Shown here: piece after piece, positions 20,853 through 33,600 of the stretch | How positions within the stretch are numbered: the first letter of the stretch is position 1 | Layout: every line of letters begins with the position of its first letter | Assembly (NCBI GenBank): GCA_020631735.1 | Contig: CM036231.1 | Coordinates: 2,879,831 to 2,943,830 of the forward strand | Length of the DNA stretch: 64,000 nt | Reading direction: 5' to 3' | From: Saccharum officinarum | Taxonomy: Eukaryota; Streptophyta; Magnoliopsida; Poales; Poaceae | Notes under the pieces: model-generated | What the model saw: only the letters and a program-made list of their open reading frames with translations | What the model was told of the DNA's origin: nothing | Databases searched by the model: none | Program-made: the position numbers and the translations under genes

Positions 20853-23297
20853 AAATTCCACTTAATGACTTAAGTAAATTAAGAAATGAATATAAATAAA
20901 TATTTTAGGTAGGCAAACCTTACTTTCTGGTGTTTTGTGACCTATGTGAACTTGTGGTAACAATAGTTTGGTCTTATGGGATGTTTGCCACATAAATAAA
21001 TATTTAATCTTTGCAATTCTAGGTTTTCTGGACAGCTGGTAGTATTTTTGGGTTTGACCTTTGACAAAGGTGTTTGCTGAAAAACTTGTAAATACCAAAG
21101 TTGTAGTAAACTTGATAAACTAGCTTGTGTCAAAATTTGGGAGCAATTGGCTTAGTAGTTTGGAAGTTACTGCTGTTTAAAGTGACAGTCCAGAATTGAC
21201 TGCTCTCTGTTTAGAGAGGACAGATTCTGGAACTTGGGGAAATTCGATATGGAAAACTTAGGAATTTAAGGTTGAGGTCTGAAAAATGATTTGTAGTGCA
21301 TTTCTTAAGCTTTCCAGATTGTCTTAAACCATAACTTTTGGAGTTAGGAATCTTCAGTTATGTTAGAATCCTTGAGCTGTTGTCCAGAATGTCTTACTGT
21401 GGTAGCCTAAGTAATATTACTCTTGTGTTGTTAGGTGTTAGGGCCTTAACCGAAGAGGAACAGCTGTATCTTAGATTGAGTAGCTTAGGTAAGTACTTTT
21501 CCACCGGAGAAGAGATTTGCACGTAATGGTGAAGTGACTGAAATAGAGTACTCTTACTGCTGAAATGCATTTCATTCCGAGCATGTTGCACCCATTGTGC
21601 ATCTATAATATTTATTGTGCATTCATGCAATAGGTGTACCAGAGGGGGTGACACTCCTCGAGTTTGAAGGAGCAATTCCGGAGGAGGACTAGGAGCAGCA
21701 GAAGGAGCCCGAGGATCCAGCAGGTGAAGGAGTGCCCGCAGACGACCTTCCTAAGTGCCCAGACCACCGGCCCTCGACCTTTCTGAAAGGCAAGCCCCGG
21801 TGCATGCTGAACCCATCAATTTATAAATCTATCTTGAGTACTTTTAAATGTTTAATGCATTAAGTTGTAGGAGTTGTATGAAAACAATTGTTGCATTATA
21901 CCTGTCCTTGTCCAGATATCGTACTTAATCCTATATTAGGTTTAGGCGCGTGTCAATGCTTAGCCCTGCTTAGTTCGGTAGAAGTCGGGTGATTTCCGGT
22001 CATCCGTGAGATGTAGGAAGGAGTCACGAGTGGCTTATGGCTATCGTGGATGGAACCATGCTTAAAAATGAAATTGAGACCAGGCGGGAGTTCGATAGTA
22101 CAGCCGCAAGACACTTCACGTCTTGGGTGTGGAGCTATGCCCGTCTGAGTCGTTTAAGGACCGATTCGCTGTACGTCCTTGAGTCATGTTGAACGCAGTC
22201 TAACACTTAGTTGGCCGGATAAGTCGTTCCGACCGCGAAGCCGAGTAATTTGGTTCAGGCCGGGAATCGAATGGTAGGTTGCTTCTTGGAGGAGAGAAAG
22301 GATGTGTTTGGGGACATTAGCGTGAGACCAAGGGGGGTTAGAGTCCCTATCACCTGGCAGAGTGTCGCCCTTGGGGTCGCGACATCATTCGGACCCACGA
22401 TTCCTGAATCATATGAAAAGGTGGCTTGTGCGACCCTGGCAGGGGCCTGCACGGTGAGTGTTAAAAATACCCCTTCAGCTGGATAGGAATTCGATTCGAA
22501 TCGCCGTCGCTCCCAGTTAGTGAGCACTTAACTTGAGCAGCGGTAACGTAGATCTCATTAAATGAACTGGTGGTTAAGGGAATGATACAATGTTGCCACA
22601 ATTCATACCTGCTCTGGATATAATGATGATAATTGTTTGATTATAATCAAGTGCATGTTTAGTACAGGTGCTAAGATAGATGACATGTAAATGCTAAAAA
22701 TAACTGCTAGTACAGGTTATAAGAGTCTCAATTACTTATGCCTTTATGCAAAAATGTGATGTCAGCTAGCCTCTTGTGTAAGCCTTGCATAATCCTTGGT
22801 GTCATCTTATTTTTGGTTTTCGACGGGTAAGTCTAGCTGAGTACATTCCAGTACTCAGGGTTTATTCCCTCCGGTTGCAGATGATATGCTCTACCAAGGC
22901 TTCTGCAAAAATTATCTCCACCCTGCGGGTGACGAAGACTAGATCACTAGGGCGTGATCATCTTTTATGTACTTTCCTGATGCTTTTGCGGGTTGTTGAT
23001 CTTCAAGACTGGCAGTAGTATGTGAATTAATGCGTGTGTTATGCTTTCGCTACTTTATAAACTTGATTTGTAATATTTGCGACTCCGTGTGTATAAACTT
23101 ATTTCGGCACTATTTGTGAAATGTAACATATGATGTTGTATGTTGAATGATGCGATCTTGGTTGTAAGCAAGTTGGTTTGAAATCCTTCGTGGTTTTGAT
23201 TGACTACCGGGATTATATGGGGTCAAGTTCGAAAATTTGAGTGCTTCGGTGCTTGTTTTTGTACTTGTGCTCTTATAATTTGGTCGGTTCTGTTACA
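20853..23297 (+). repeat. Gypsy LTR, distal part (copy B of element 1 3' LTR)
   Basis: Matches 10174-12548 and ends in the same TGTTACA followed by the same flank (CCTGGCATCGTC), so it is the same insertion event as the 3' LTR of element 1. It lacks the 71-bp deletion of copy A. Around twenty substitutions, mostly C-T or G-A, separate it from copy A over the last 1.3 kb. Confidence 0.9.
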
Positions 23298-25099
23298 CCT
23301 GGCATCGTCATCTTTGCAGATATTGAGGACACCAGTCCAGAGGTCACCTTCCATGTTGTCCACCCCAAGCTGTTCAGCTGACTGAGCAATCAGTTGCTGC
23401 TGATGTTCCTTTGCGTCCTTTTGTTTTTGCTGTAGTTCCAATTGGTGCTGCTTCATGCTCATTTCCTTTTCCACAGAGTTCTTCTCCATCCAAACTTTTT
23501 CAATCACTTGTGTCCTATAATCATAATTGGAGTTGAACGTGGTCATGTTGGCGTCCTTCATCCGAACAGTCGTGTTCCTGGGCTTCTTGCCAGGACTTTT
23601 TCCAGTGCTACGGGTGCTGCTCGCACTCCTCTTGCTACCACTGCTTGCAGGGGTAGCACTGATGCTAGGGGTACCAAAATACTGACGGGTACCAAAACTG
23701 CGAGGGGTACCATCCGTCTGAGGGGTCCCAAAATCAGCAGGTGCCTCATCTTTGTCGCCGCTACTAATGAAGTTCAGGTGGCGGCTCGCCCCAGGAACAA
23801 AGGCTGACTCTCCTGTGACAGCAACTCCAGCAAACATGCGGTCCATTTCATCAATGTATTCTAGCCATCCATTCTTTAGGTCCAACCACTCTTGCTTGTT
23901 CTGAAGTGCAAAGAACAAGCAACAAGGTGTCAGTACCTAATAGAGAAGAGAATGTTACAGAAACAAGTGTTGAAATGTCATGAACCTTGTTAGAGCCAAG
24001 CTTGTCCTCCCACCACTTGTCAGAAGCAATCACAGAGCCATCATCTCTGTTTCCTACGCTTGTGGCCACATGCTGAAGTTCCTCGATGAACAGCCAAATC
24101 TTTTTCAGCTCTCTGTACCTGAAGCCGAACTGCTCACTATCATGAAGCTTACTAGTTGCAAGATAAAACCTGTTCTGGATGTCATTCCATCCAAACTTGC
24201 TCATGGTCCCATTTTTGCACGTACCCACATCAATTTGGATGCAGTAAAACTCATAGAACATCTTAGTATCCTCTTTGGTCCAGTTGGCTCGAACAGTCTA
24301 TTTCTATGGACATAGTAAAGAACAAGCAATGCATGAACAAGGAATGGACATTATGCAAAACATATAGAAGCAACAGTTCACATCTTAGTATCCTGTTTGG
24401 TCCATTACCAGAGTATAAATTACAACCTAAAGTGACGCATTTCTAACAATCATTTGCAAAACATATAGAAGCAACAGTTCACATCTTAGTTACCATCATT
24501 TGTAACAATCTTCTAAGTACAAGTGCTCTTAACAGTAAGGCATATCAAAATAAGGAACACAGAAGGGCACAACTTGGAGGGATTAATGTCAAGGTAACTG
24601 TACCGGGACAGGAGGGTTGTTGTTGGCACCGCTACGACGCCCACTGCGCGCCCTGGATGGCCTTCGACGCTGACAAGGCCTAGGCCCCGCTGCTGCCGAT
24701 TCCTCCATGTTGCTGCCCAGAACAAAGCATATCTTCGTACTCGTTGATGTGCGGGTAGCCGGATCTTGCATTGAGGTTGAGGCCAGACAACCCGAGGTGG
24801 CTTGGCATCGCAAACGAGTACGAATGCGGCATGGAGGACAAGGTGTGGTAGGCACCGGATCTGAACCCCGGCAGCGCGGAGCCGTAGGAGGCATGGCCAC
24901 GGGATCCGGATGCCAGCGGTGCGGCGGTGTACGGGTCGTAGGCAGCGGCCTCGGATCCTGGCTGCGCCAGGGAGAACAGGTCCCTTGTGCGGCGGGCGTC
25001 GTCGTACTCGGAGACATTGCCGAAATCAAAGCTGGTGGGGTTGCCGGATCCACCGGCGTTGAACCCCGAGCTTCTCCCTTGGTCGTTGTAGCCGTCCAT
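23298..25099 (-). pseudogene. Myb/SANT-like domain gene, copy B, truncated by LTR
   Basis: Same three-exon layout as copy A with ATG at 25099. Exon 3 is open from about 23900 to the LTR at 23297 without the copy A stop, and its frame runs on into the LTR. Exon 1 has a 50-bp deletion near 24680 relative to copy A, which shifts the frame and gives a stop directly after GIGSSG. The Gly-Thr-Pro minisatellite is one 18-bp unit shorter than in copy A. The Myb/SANT-like exon (about 24297-23986) is intact. Both copies are broken, by different mutations. Confidence 0.7.
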
Positions 25100-25443
25100 T
25101 GCCGGCGACGAGGTCAAGCATAGTACCGGATGCGGTGGATCTGACCGAGAGTGTTGTGGATCTGCCGCTATAAGGGTGGGTACGAGCGGTGGCGGGGAGA
25201 GGAGCGGCGGAGGCGAGGGAGAGCGGAGGAGGAGAGGGAGAGTGGCTAGTGTTGGGACTCCCGGCCGAATGGATAAGGGAGAGCGTCGACCGGGGCAATA
25301 ATAGAGGAGAGAGGAGAGACTGCGGGCAGGCCAGAGTTGGGCCAATTCTGCATCCGATTCTGGCCACCCCATTTAGTTCGTTTTCCCGATTTTGGGCCAA
25401 AAGTGCCAATTCTGGGGCCAAAATCGGGAATCTAAACAAGGCC

Positions 25444-25833
25444 TACAGAAGATCCCCTTGGTAAATGCGATGTTTCCTTTGGAAATGCATGAATGGTCAT
25501 CGTAAAGCTAACCTATTATATGCAGCCATGACATTTACTCGTAGCCTAGCGGACATTTACTCATAGCCTAACGTTAGTGAACTTAAGTATTTACCAGGGT
25601 ATCTCCTTTTTAGATACTAGACATTATATTTTATTCCGTGCACCAACCGAGGATACTTGAACACAGTTATTTATCTATTCGAAATCCATGCACTAACCCT
25701 GGTTGTCGGAATCACACACTCACTGCCTCGCAACTAAACCACCACACTAGTTTTTTTTTCTGAGACCTAGTTATACGCTCACAAATAAGCCAAGTATAGC
25801 AACATATTAGCATAATAAGCAAACCATATAATC
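25444..25833. other. Intergenic, no gene seen (copy B)
   Basis: Counterpart of 14762-15150; nothing is recognised. Confidence 0.5.
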
Positions 25834-25943
25834 ACCCTATTCGCTGGATGGTTTCTGGGTTGGCTGATTCTGGCTGATGCTGATTTGTTGTGAGAGAAAA
25901 ACACTGCTGAATGGCTGGCTGATAAAGCACAAGCGAATAGGGT
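25834..25943. mobile_element. hAT-type MITE, copy B
   Basis: Same element and site as 15151-15259, differing by a one-base insertion and a few substitutions. Terminal ACCCTATTCGCT inverted repeats are intact. Confidence 0.7.
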
Positions 25944-27053
25944 GAATAATCTAATCTCTTTTTTTGCTCCAAATATAATTTATTGTGTGTAGGACCCACT
26001 CACTCTTCCCATCCCTTCCTTTATCTCCTCCCCATGCCATTCTAGCTCATCGGTTGAAATCTTCCAAGCTTGTCATCGCCCCCCTTGCTCCTCCCTTCCA
26101 TATGCACGTCGGGGCCGGCAGCCGCCCATCTAGGCAGTGTCTGTAGTGCCACTAAGATTTGAACTCTAGTAAGTGATAATTGAAGTCTCACATATATATA
26201 CTATCTGGCAACATTATTTTGCTCAAATTAGAAAAAAAAATCACATAACATCAAAAAATCATGAAAAAAACTAAGCAAGCCAAGAGGCAGAACAAAACCT
26301 TGTCAAGAATTGAACCTCAGTCGACAACATATAATCTAGTTCAAACACTGATCTATGCAATCATACATATGAATGCAGCACGATACAAAGGTAGGCCTAT
26401 TTGGTTCGTCCCTACCACCAAGTATCTGATCTTGGCCCAGGCGTCCAAAATCGGATGCCTGAGAGTGGCAATGAGGAGCAAACCAAACATGCCCTTACAT
26501 TTTCTCATCCCATGTACAACAATCTTCACACAAGTGTATATGATCCACGAGAAAGAATCAATGGTTTACTGCCTGTTCATGAAGATTTTAACGTCCACAA
26601 GTTCAACTCAATGCACTGGCAAAGACGTATCTTATATGAAGATTTTAATAAAACTAATATGATATTGTGCATTTTTCTATAAACTCAATCATGCAAGGTT
26701 AGAGATGTGTGACTTGAAAAAAATATAGTAAAGTGAACTATAGCTTTGAACGGAGAAGTATGTCTTTTTGCTTGGCGTGCATCACACAATTCACAGCATC
26801 TCATCGTCCCCAGACCCAAGACAAGAAAATATGTGCCACGCATACATACCACTTTCAGGTCTTGGTTCTCCACTCGCTTTGGAGAGCATGCATGCAGTCA
26901 ACCGAGTCAAGAATTTCATGCTTCTACACATGCGAAATTGGCGCGCACTTCTACAACATACCCGGCCAGCCGCCCAGCCAGGCAGCCACCAACCCGTATC
27001 CAGTCCAACCTCCCCCGACCCCCGCGGCCGTAGACGGCTTCCTCAGCCCTTCC
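25944..27053 (+). promoter_or_regulatory. Upstream region of the intact BAHD gene
   Basis: About 1.1 kb without a convincing gene. It holds the empty site (GTTCAAAC) of the copy A MITE near 26340. The last 200 bases are rich in CCA/CAG and pyrimidines, as is common in grass core promoters. Confidence 0.45.
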
Positions 27054-27061
27054 TATATAAA
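27054..27061 (+). promoter_or_regulatory. TATA box of the intact BAHD gene
   Basis: TATATAAA, 175 bp before the ATG and about 30 bp before a likely transcription start; conserved in copy A. Confidence 0.65.
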
Positions 27062-27235
27062 CCTCGCAGAAGCCACCATCCCAACCCCACATCACAGCAG
27101 AGCAACGGAACAAGAGAGAAAGGCAGACGCGCCTGGAAGCTAAGCACTCACGCACCGCAGCAACAGCTAGCTAGCTCTAGCTAGGGCAAACAATCCACCG
27201 TCGTCAGGCAAGAGCCGCGGGGTATTAGCCGAGCG

Positions 27236-28540
27236 ATGGCAATGGTGGAGCTGTTGACGACGGAGCTGGTCGTCCCAGCCGAGGAGACGCCGGCGGGCGC
27301 CGTCTGGCTGTCCAACCTCGACCTGGCGGCGCGCCGCGGGTACACGCCCACGGTCTACTTCTACCGAACCAACGACAAGCCGGAGTTCTTCGAGGCCGAC
27401 GCCGTCAAGGACAGCCTCGCCCGGGCGCTGGTGGCGTTCTACCCGCTGGCCGGCCGCCTCGGGCTGGACGTCGCCACCGGGCGCGTCCAGATCGACTGCA
27501 CGGGCGAGGGCGCCGTGTTCGTGACGGCGCGGTCGGAGTACGCGCTGGACGAGCTGCTGAACGAGTTCGTGCCGTGCGACGAGATGCGGGACCTGCTGGT
27601 TCCCGCCACGCCAGCGCCCAACCCGCCGTGCCCGCTGCTGTTCGCGCAGGTCACCCGCCTGCGCTGCGGCGGAGTCGTGCTCGGCCTCGCCCTGCACCAC
27701 TCGGTCGTGGACGCCCGCAGCGCCGCGCACTTCGCGGAGACGTGGGCCAGCATCGCCCGCGGCGGCGGGGGCGGCACCGACGCGCCCCTGCCGCCGTGCT
27801 TCGACCACAGGCTCCTGAGCGCGCGTCCTCCGGCGAAGCTCGCGGTGTTGTACGACCACCCTGAGTACAAGCCCGAGCCGGCGCCGGAGCACGCGGTTGC
27901 CGCGGGTTCCGCCTACGCGAGCGCCATCATCACGCTGAGCAAGTCCCAGGTGACGGCGCTCAAGGCGCGGTGCGCGGGCGCGTCGACGTTCCGCGCCGTG
28001 GTGGCGCTGGTGTGGCAGTGCGCGTGCCGCGCGCGGTCGCTCCCGGCCGACGCCGAGTCGCGGCTCTTCTCGATGGTGGACATGCGCGCGCGCCTGGCGC
28101 CGCCTCTGCCGCCCGGGTACTTCGGGAACGCGGTGATCCGGACGTCGGCTCTGGCCACGGTCGGGGAGGTGGTGGGCAACCCGGTGGGGTACGCGGCGCG
28201 GCGCGCGCTGGCGGCGACGAGCCAGGGCGACGACTACGCGCGGTCGCTGGTGGACTACCTTGAGGGCGTGGACGCCATGAACCTGCCCCGGAGCGGCATC
28301 TCGCGCGCGCACCTGCGCGCCATCAGCTGGATGGGGATGTCGCTGCACGACTCCGACTTCGGGTGGGGCGCGCCCGTGTTCATGGGGCCGGCGCTCATGT
28401 ACTACAGCGGGTTCGTGTACGTGATGCAGGCGCCCGGGAAGGAAGGCGCCGTCGCGCTCGCGCTGTCGCTGGAGCCCGAGAGCATGCCCGAGTTCAGGAA
28501 GGTGTTCGCCCAGGAGCTCGCGACGCTCCAGACGATATGA
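27236..28540 (+). CDS. BAHD N-/O-hydroxycinnamoyltransferase-like protein
   Basis: Single-exon ORF of 434 residues, the normal length for a BAHD acyltransferase. These cytosolic enzymes move an acyl group from acyl-CoA (often p-coumaroyl or feruloyl) to an alcohol or amine. The catalytic HXXXD motif is H155-SVV-D159 (in [16 protein letters not shown]) and the structural DFGWG motif is at 374-378. An Ala follows the motif Asp where many relatives have Gly. The N-terminus ([18 protein letters not shown]) and FYPLAGRL resemble the grass hydroxycinnamoyltransferase clade that includes agmatine, putrescine and tryptamine transferases; the substrate cannot be read from the sequence. The start is the first ATG after the TATA box; a second in-frame ATG lies two codons on. 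Coding GC is very high, as in many grass single-exon genes. Copy A is frameshifted. Confidence 0.9.
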   Translation: MAMVELLTTELVVPAEETPAGAVWLSNLDLAARRGYTPTVYFYRTNDKPEFFEADAVKDSLARALVAFYPLAGRLGLDVATGRVQIDCTGEGAVFVTARSEYALDELLNEFVPCDEMRDLLVPATPAPNPPCPLLFAQVTRLRCGGVVLGLALHHSVVDARSAAHFAETWASIARGGGGGTDAPLPPCFDHRLLSARPPAKLAVLYDHPEYKPEPAPEHAVAAGSAYASAIITLSKSQVTALKARCAGASTFRAVVALVWQCACRARSLPADAESRLFSMVDMRARLAPPLPPGYFGNAVIRTSALATVGEVVGNPVGYAARRALAATSQGDDYARSLVDYLEGVDAMNLPRSGISRAHLRAISWMGMSLHDSDFGWGAPVFMGPALMYYSGFVYVMQAPGKEGAVALALSLEPESMPEFRKVFAQELATLQTI

Positions 28541-29917
28541 TGATGACGATGAAGATAGCACGCTTACGTAACCGTGCATGCGTCGTACTACGTACTACTA
28601 CTACTGAGGGGGGGTGGTAAGGTGTATGTGTAGTTGTGTACAGTACACACCTGCCTGACCAGCGGACACCTACCGTATCACCGTTGTCTCTATTGCTCAG
28701 GTGACTTGTCGGTCGTCGGTTGTTGGAGATAGCGTCATTTTCATAAGCTCGATCATGTCACATCATCGCGTTTTAATTTGGCATGAATCAAAGCATGTAA
28801 CACACGTATCTGTTTGTTAGTTAATTTGCAGCAAAACGTTGATCAACCCTGTCAAGTGACTCCTTTCGGTATCTTAGCAGCAAATCATTGAGAAGTTGAG
28901 AAGAACGTACTGGAACTAACTTTGCTTCGTCAATAACGAAAACGTAGAATATTTCCCAGCAGCATCCCGAGCGAACTGAACGTCAAAAAAAAGTTGGTGG
29001 GATACAAATCTGACCAGTCCCCACTATCTACCACCCGCCTACCGGAAGCAGCAGGCCGGGAGTTGCGATCCGGCCGTTAGCTACTGGCGCATCCGCAGAC
29101 GTAAACAAAGCATTCCAAGCAGGCAGCAGGGATCCTTTTTCCTCCGTGGAAATTAACCCCAATTAACCGGTTGACCATGCATGGGATCGATCATCGATCA
29201 GCGGAAATTAACCCCAATTAACCGGTTGACCATTGACTCGAGACGACGGCGGCGGCAGCCTGTGCGGTTGGTGGGCGCCAGCCGCCAGCTCATGGTGACG
29301 ATCGGTTGATGCATGCAACCACGCATGGCGATGCGTTCAGCGACCTCCGATCCGTCGTCGACAGTGGGGACTGGTCCGCAGAAAATTTCGACCCCGGCCT
29401 GTTTCCTGCTGCTACCTGCCTCCGTTTTTGACATTTCGCTCTCGATCCTACCTGGCCCAACAGCAACAATCATCGGCAGTAGTCATGGTCATCATATGTA
29501 ATTAATCAGTCTCGCTTCGACGTGGATATTTCGCGTAGTACGCACGTGATACTTGTGAACGAAGCTCCAATTTCCTTTCAAAGATGGACGATGTGATGTC
29601 AGCGTCATGGGACGATCTTTCCTCGTACGTGGTGACGTGTAGATTCGTTCTCTCTGGACCGGAATTATAATGGTCGCCGGCGTCCGGCCTGCCGCTCACG
29701 GTAGTGCGGTCAGAGTTTTGGTGCCCATCGGCATCGTGCAGAAAGGTCGCTCGCTGAGTCCATCACCGTAGTACCACCTCAGGAGTGAAGTCATCAGCTA
29801 ACCCTAGAGTGAGGTGCTAAGAGTACTTTTTTTTATAAACAGAGCACTTATCTAAGTGTACTATACCTACAAATGCATTTATTTCGGGAAAAAATTCAAA
29901 TACTGTAAGTGCACTTA
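28541..29917. other. 3' flank and intergenic DNA
   Basis: 28541-28788 is shared with copy A; beyond that the sequence is unique in this window. No convincing gene. It contains the direct repeat at 29148-29233 and the remains of a Stowaway-like element near 29820-29917. Confidence 0.5.
29148..29233. repeat. Direct repeat of 31 bp
   Basis: 29148-29178 and 29203-29233 are identical (starting GGAAATTAACCCCAATTAAC, ending TTGACCAT), separated by 24 bp that include ATCGATCATCGATC. It could be a recent local duplication or a duplicated regulatory motif. Confidence 0.85.
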
Positions 29918-30357
29918 GACTACCCGCAGTGGGTACTCTAAAACGATACTCTAAAGCTTTAGAGTATGAATATAGAGTAAAAACTGCTGCACTGGGTATT
30001 CTAAAACGATACTCTATCCTTTCTCTCACTCTATATTTAGAGTGGTACTGTGCTTACTCTATACTCAATAGTGGTGGCCCCACTAGCTAAACAAAGGAAA
30101 AAAATACTATAACTCACGAACTAAAAATCCAAATTAAATTTTGATTGCACCATTAAATTCGTCTCAATAAATCCTTCAAAACTAGATCACACATGGATAT
30201 ATTTAGATAAAGTGTCAAGTGGGTCCCACAGTGGATAGAGTGGATAGAGGATGATATAGAGGATGGATGGGTGCGGGAGAATTGAGTATAGAGGAGAGAA
30301 TCTTGCTGACTAGGATGTATAGAGGATGAATATAGAGGTCGATGAGTGCGGGTAGTC
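29918..30357. mobile_element. Tourist-like (PIF/Harbinger) MITE
   Basis: 440 bp with termini GACTACCCGCAGT and (inverted) GACTACCCGCACT, flanked on both sides by TTA (29915-29917, 30358-30360), the PIF/Harbinger target. Internal subterminal repeats of TACTCTAAA and TAGAGTA are present. It is inserted into a Stowaway-like sequence whose end ATTTGGAATGGAGGGAGTA follows at 30360-30378. Confidence 0.85.
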
Positions 30358-30378
30358 TTATTTGGAATGGAGGGAGTA
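30358..30378. mobile_element. Terminus of an interrupted Stowaway-like MITE
   Basis: TTTGGAATGGAGGGAGTA is the typical Stowaway end. The sequence before the nested Tourist element (AAGTGCACTTA) joins to it as in intact elements. The other terminus is not clear. Confidence 0.55.
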
Positions 30379-30623
30379 TATCTGAAGGACTAGTTTTTTT
30401 TATAGTGAGTGATGTGTATGTTTGTACTGGATTTTGAAAAAAAAAACAATATAGTTCTACTCACAAATGGAAGCCTCAACTATAATCTTTCATATGTTGC
30501 TGAAATTTTTAAATCATTTGGAGCTTATAAACCCGCTCCAGTAGTCCTGAGGGGATGTGTAAATCAAATGCCGGCCCACACAAGGCCTGTTTGAAGAGGG
30601 TTTTCCAAACAAAGAACAAATTA

Positions 30624-33600
30624 TCTCTACAACTAAAAAGGTCCGAATGTTATCGTCACCGCTAAACTATTCGGACCGCTCCTAAACTAATCGCCCCGCT
30701 AATCATCCCCCGCCTCTCTCTCTCTGCGGAACAGCCGTCCACCTCCCCGTGCGCTATCTCTCTCTCTCTGTGTACCGCAGAACCGCCGTTCCGCCCGAGC
30801 ACGACGCCCCAGCTCCGCATCTCGCCCAGCGTGCGTCGAACAGAAGCAGACGACGGAGGCAGAGCAGCGACCCAGCGGCAGAGATGGCTCCTCGCCGCCT
30901 ACCTCGGCGCACAACGTCTCCCCACGATCCTCCCCTTCCGTTGGACACCAATGAGACCTCCATCGCCGCCACCGCCAAGCGCCGCTTCTACAGACGCCGA
31001 CCTCCACCGCCGCGACCTTGGGCGCAACGCCCGCACCCAGGGCGCAGCTCCAGCGACTCCGTTGCTGCCGTTGCCGCCTCGTCCGGCACCGGCGCCCCCT
31101 CCCACGACGCATCCCCCGACCTCCTCTCCGGCGCCCTCCCCGACCCAGAAGGCCGCCCCGATCCCGGCCACGACGCTCAAGGCCACAACATCCGCTGACG
31201 ACAGATAGTCAGGCCGTCTACAGCGACGATCTCCTCAACGCTGAGTCCGTTGAGGTGTGTTGCTTGTGCTCCAAAATGCTTCCTCTAGCGTCACCTTGGT
31301 AGGCACGCTGCGGGGCACGGGCCGCTCCACTTGCCCTCCCGCTGGTAGCCTGGTCGCGTGCGCCGCGCTGCCCGTCGAGATTCGGGACGAGAAGCAGCGA
31401 CAGCAGGCATCCCGCTCCTCTGTCCCTTCTGGATTCCTGCTGCCTAGCCGGCCAAGGCGGCGCTTTTCTCCGCGCTCGTCTCCGTCCGGTGCTACAGGCG
31501 CGGATGCCGGCGTACGCCGTGCCCGTGCGACGGCAAGCAGGTATACCTCATGCTGGAGCCCGTACTCGCGCCGTCGCGGAGCTGGAGCCGCAGTTCGACC
31601 AGCCATCAGCGTGCTAGCCGTCGTTAATCTAGGTAAGTTCTGCAATGGACTTACCACAAACATATCTTGAGTTCTTTTCCTAAAAAAATTGCCCATACAC
31701 CTTCTTTCCGGTGAAGGCTTTCGATATGTAACAATTTCAATGACATATAGATGCTCATGTGTGATTTGTCAGACTATGGTTGTTTGTCAGAGTTAAGAAA
31801 ATTCAGATGTGCATCATCTATAGAGATTTCAGAGGTGTAGTCACCAACTCACCATCAGATATTCATGATTGGCATCTAAATTAATAGGATGAGGAGTCCG
31901 TCTATTGAAAACAATGGGCAGTAGATTTTCGTTTAGAATCGATACTTGTCAATCTAATTCTGATTCAATGGAGTCCTTTGCAGGTGGCAAATAAAAGGTG
32001 TGATCCCCACTTCATTTTGTCACCTCCAATATTTTTGAGCTACTCAGTCTCAGTGGTCCTTATTTTTTCGTAAGTATTTTTCTTTGAAGGTTGGCTGACT
32101 TGTTGATGAACTTCTCTGCACCTGCCCTTGCTGACATTCATGTGACCCATGCCAAACATCAGGCTAGCCAAATATGCAAAGGTCGACCTCTGAACTTTGA
32201 TAAGAAGTGTCTGGACTTTATGCCTCAACATTGTGCTGACATTTGCCAAAAAATAAAAAATAAAAAATAAAAAACAAAGTGGTTGGACAACAACTTTGCG
32301 GAAGGCTCCGCAGATGCTACACATGCACTACGGTTGGGACTTACAGTTCAGCTTCTGGAGAACACAGCTGCAGTTCGTCCAGTCTGAATATCTGACAAAG
32401 AAATACAACTAATCGTTTTCTACAAACTCATATTTTGCTGCCGCTGCAAAGTGTTTGGATGTTATTGTCTGTGAGATCGAAGAGATGTGGCTTGCGGTTG
32501 CACTGGTGCAGTACTTTTAATCTGACTGAAACCAGCAAATTGTTGTCTGCTATTAACATACTCAATAGTTTAGTTCAAATTGTGTGCTTTACTGTGTCCT
32601 TTTTCCAAAAATCTTTCCTAGCACTTGAATTATCAGCCTTCCAAAAATATAAAGATTGATCTATTTTTCTTTTTTCTGCTTCTTTGATCTCTTTGCTAAA
32701 GTTCCTGCAGATCTCTGTTCCAAGCCGACTGGAACTACAGTAGCAGGCCCAAGCATCGATGAGAGTTGTGCAGTAGCAAGCCCAACACACCTCATCTCAA
32801 GCTCCCCGTACCTCGATCATCACGCAGGTTCATTTACTTTCTACACAAACCAAAGTCATGTTCCTATTCCTGGAGGTCTTGCAAAAATTTACATGCTATA
32901 GGCTCAATCAGTTCATTCTAACTCTAAATAACTCTATGTTTGTTTGTGGGATAGAAAGGGTGATTTACTCAACCCGACAAAGTGACAATAGTGACACCTT
33001 GCCATACCACTAAAAGAGTGGTCTTGCATAAATAAATTTTAAACAATCAAATAATACAAATTGTAGCCATGTGTATTTTCAGAATGCTTTTTGACAATGT
33101 GTGCTGGCAGCTGGCATCGCTGTCAAATAGTTTGCACACCAGAACTAATATTCCATGATTATTTTGGTAATGCTCAAATAGTCAAATCACATACCATTCA
33201 GCTGAAAAGAAGTCCTACTTCATGTAACCAACCAACCACCCTCACCTTTCCTTTTTACAATATTTGAACTAATGGAAATAAGCAATATAAGCCAATGGTC
33301 TTACCAAGCCTGAATTTGCTAGGCTAAGAAAGGAATACTTGTCATACCAGATTGTTATACGAGCTAATGATGAGTTACCATTTTGTTTGTTCATTATCCG
33401 AATCGTAGTTCAAAAGGTATTCCAAAATGCTCTATGCCCAGTGGTACTTGAATGAACAGGTATGCATGTCTTCTTCACTACCAATATTCTCTATTTTCAT
33501 ACACAGTAATGGTTTCTTTTTAGTTGTATGTATGAGAAGCACTGTCTCATACACTTCTAAAAATGTTTCTCCTCTTGATCAGTCCAGAAAAGATCCCTAG

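Larger units (their letters stand above)
20853..28788. repeat. 8-kb repeated unit, copy B
   Basis: Counterpart of 10174-18300. It begins immediately after the N gap and continues past the point where copy A is interrupted by the LINE. The BAHD gene here is intact; the Myb/SANT-like gene has a different lesion from copy A. Confidence 0.9.
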
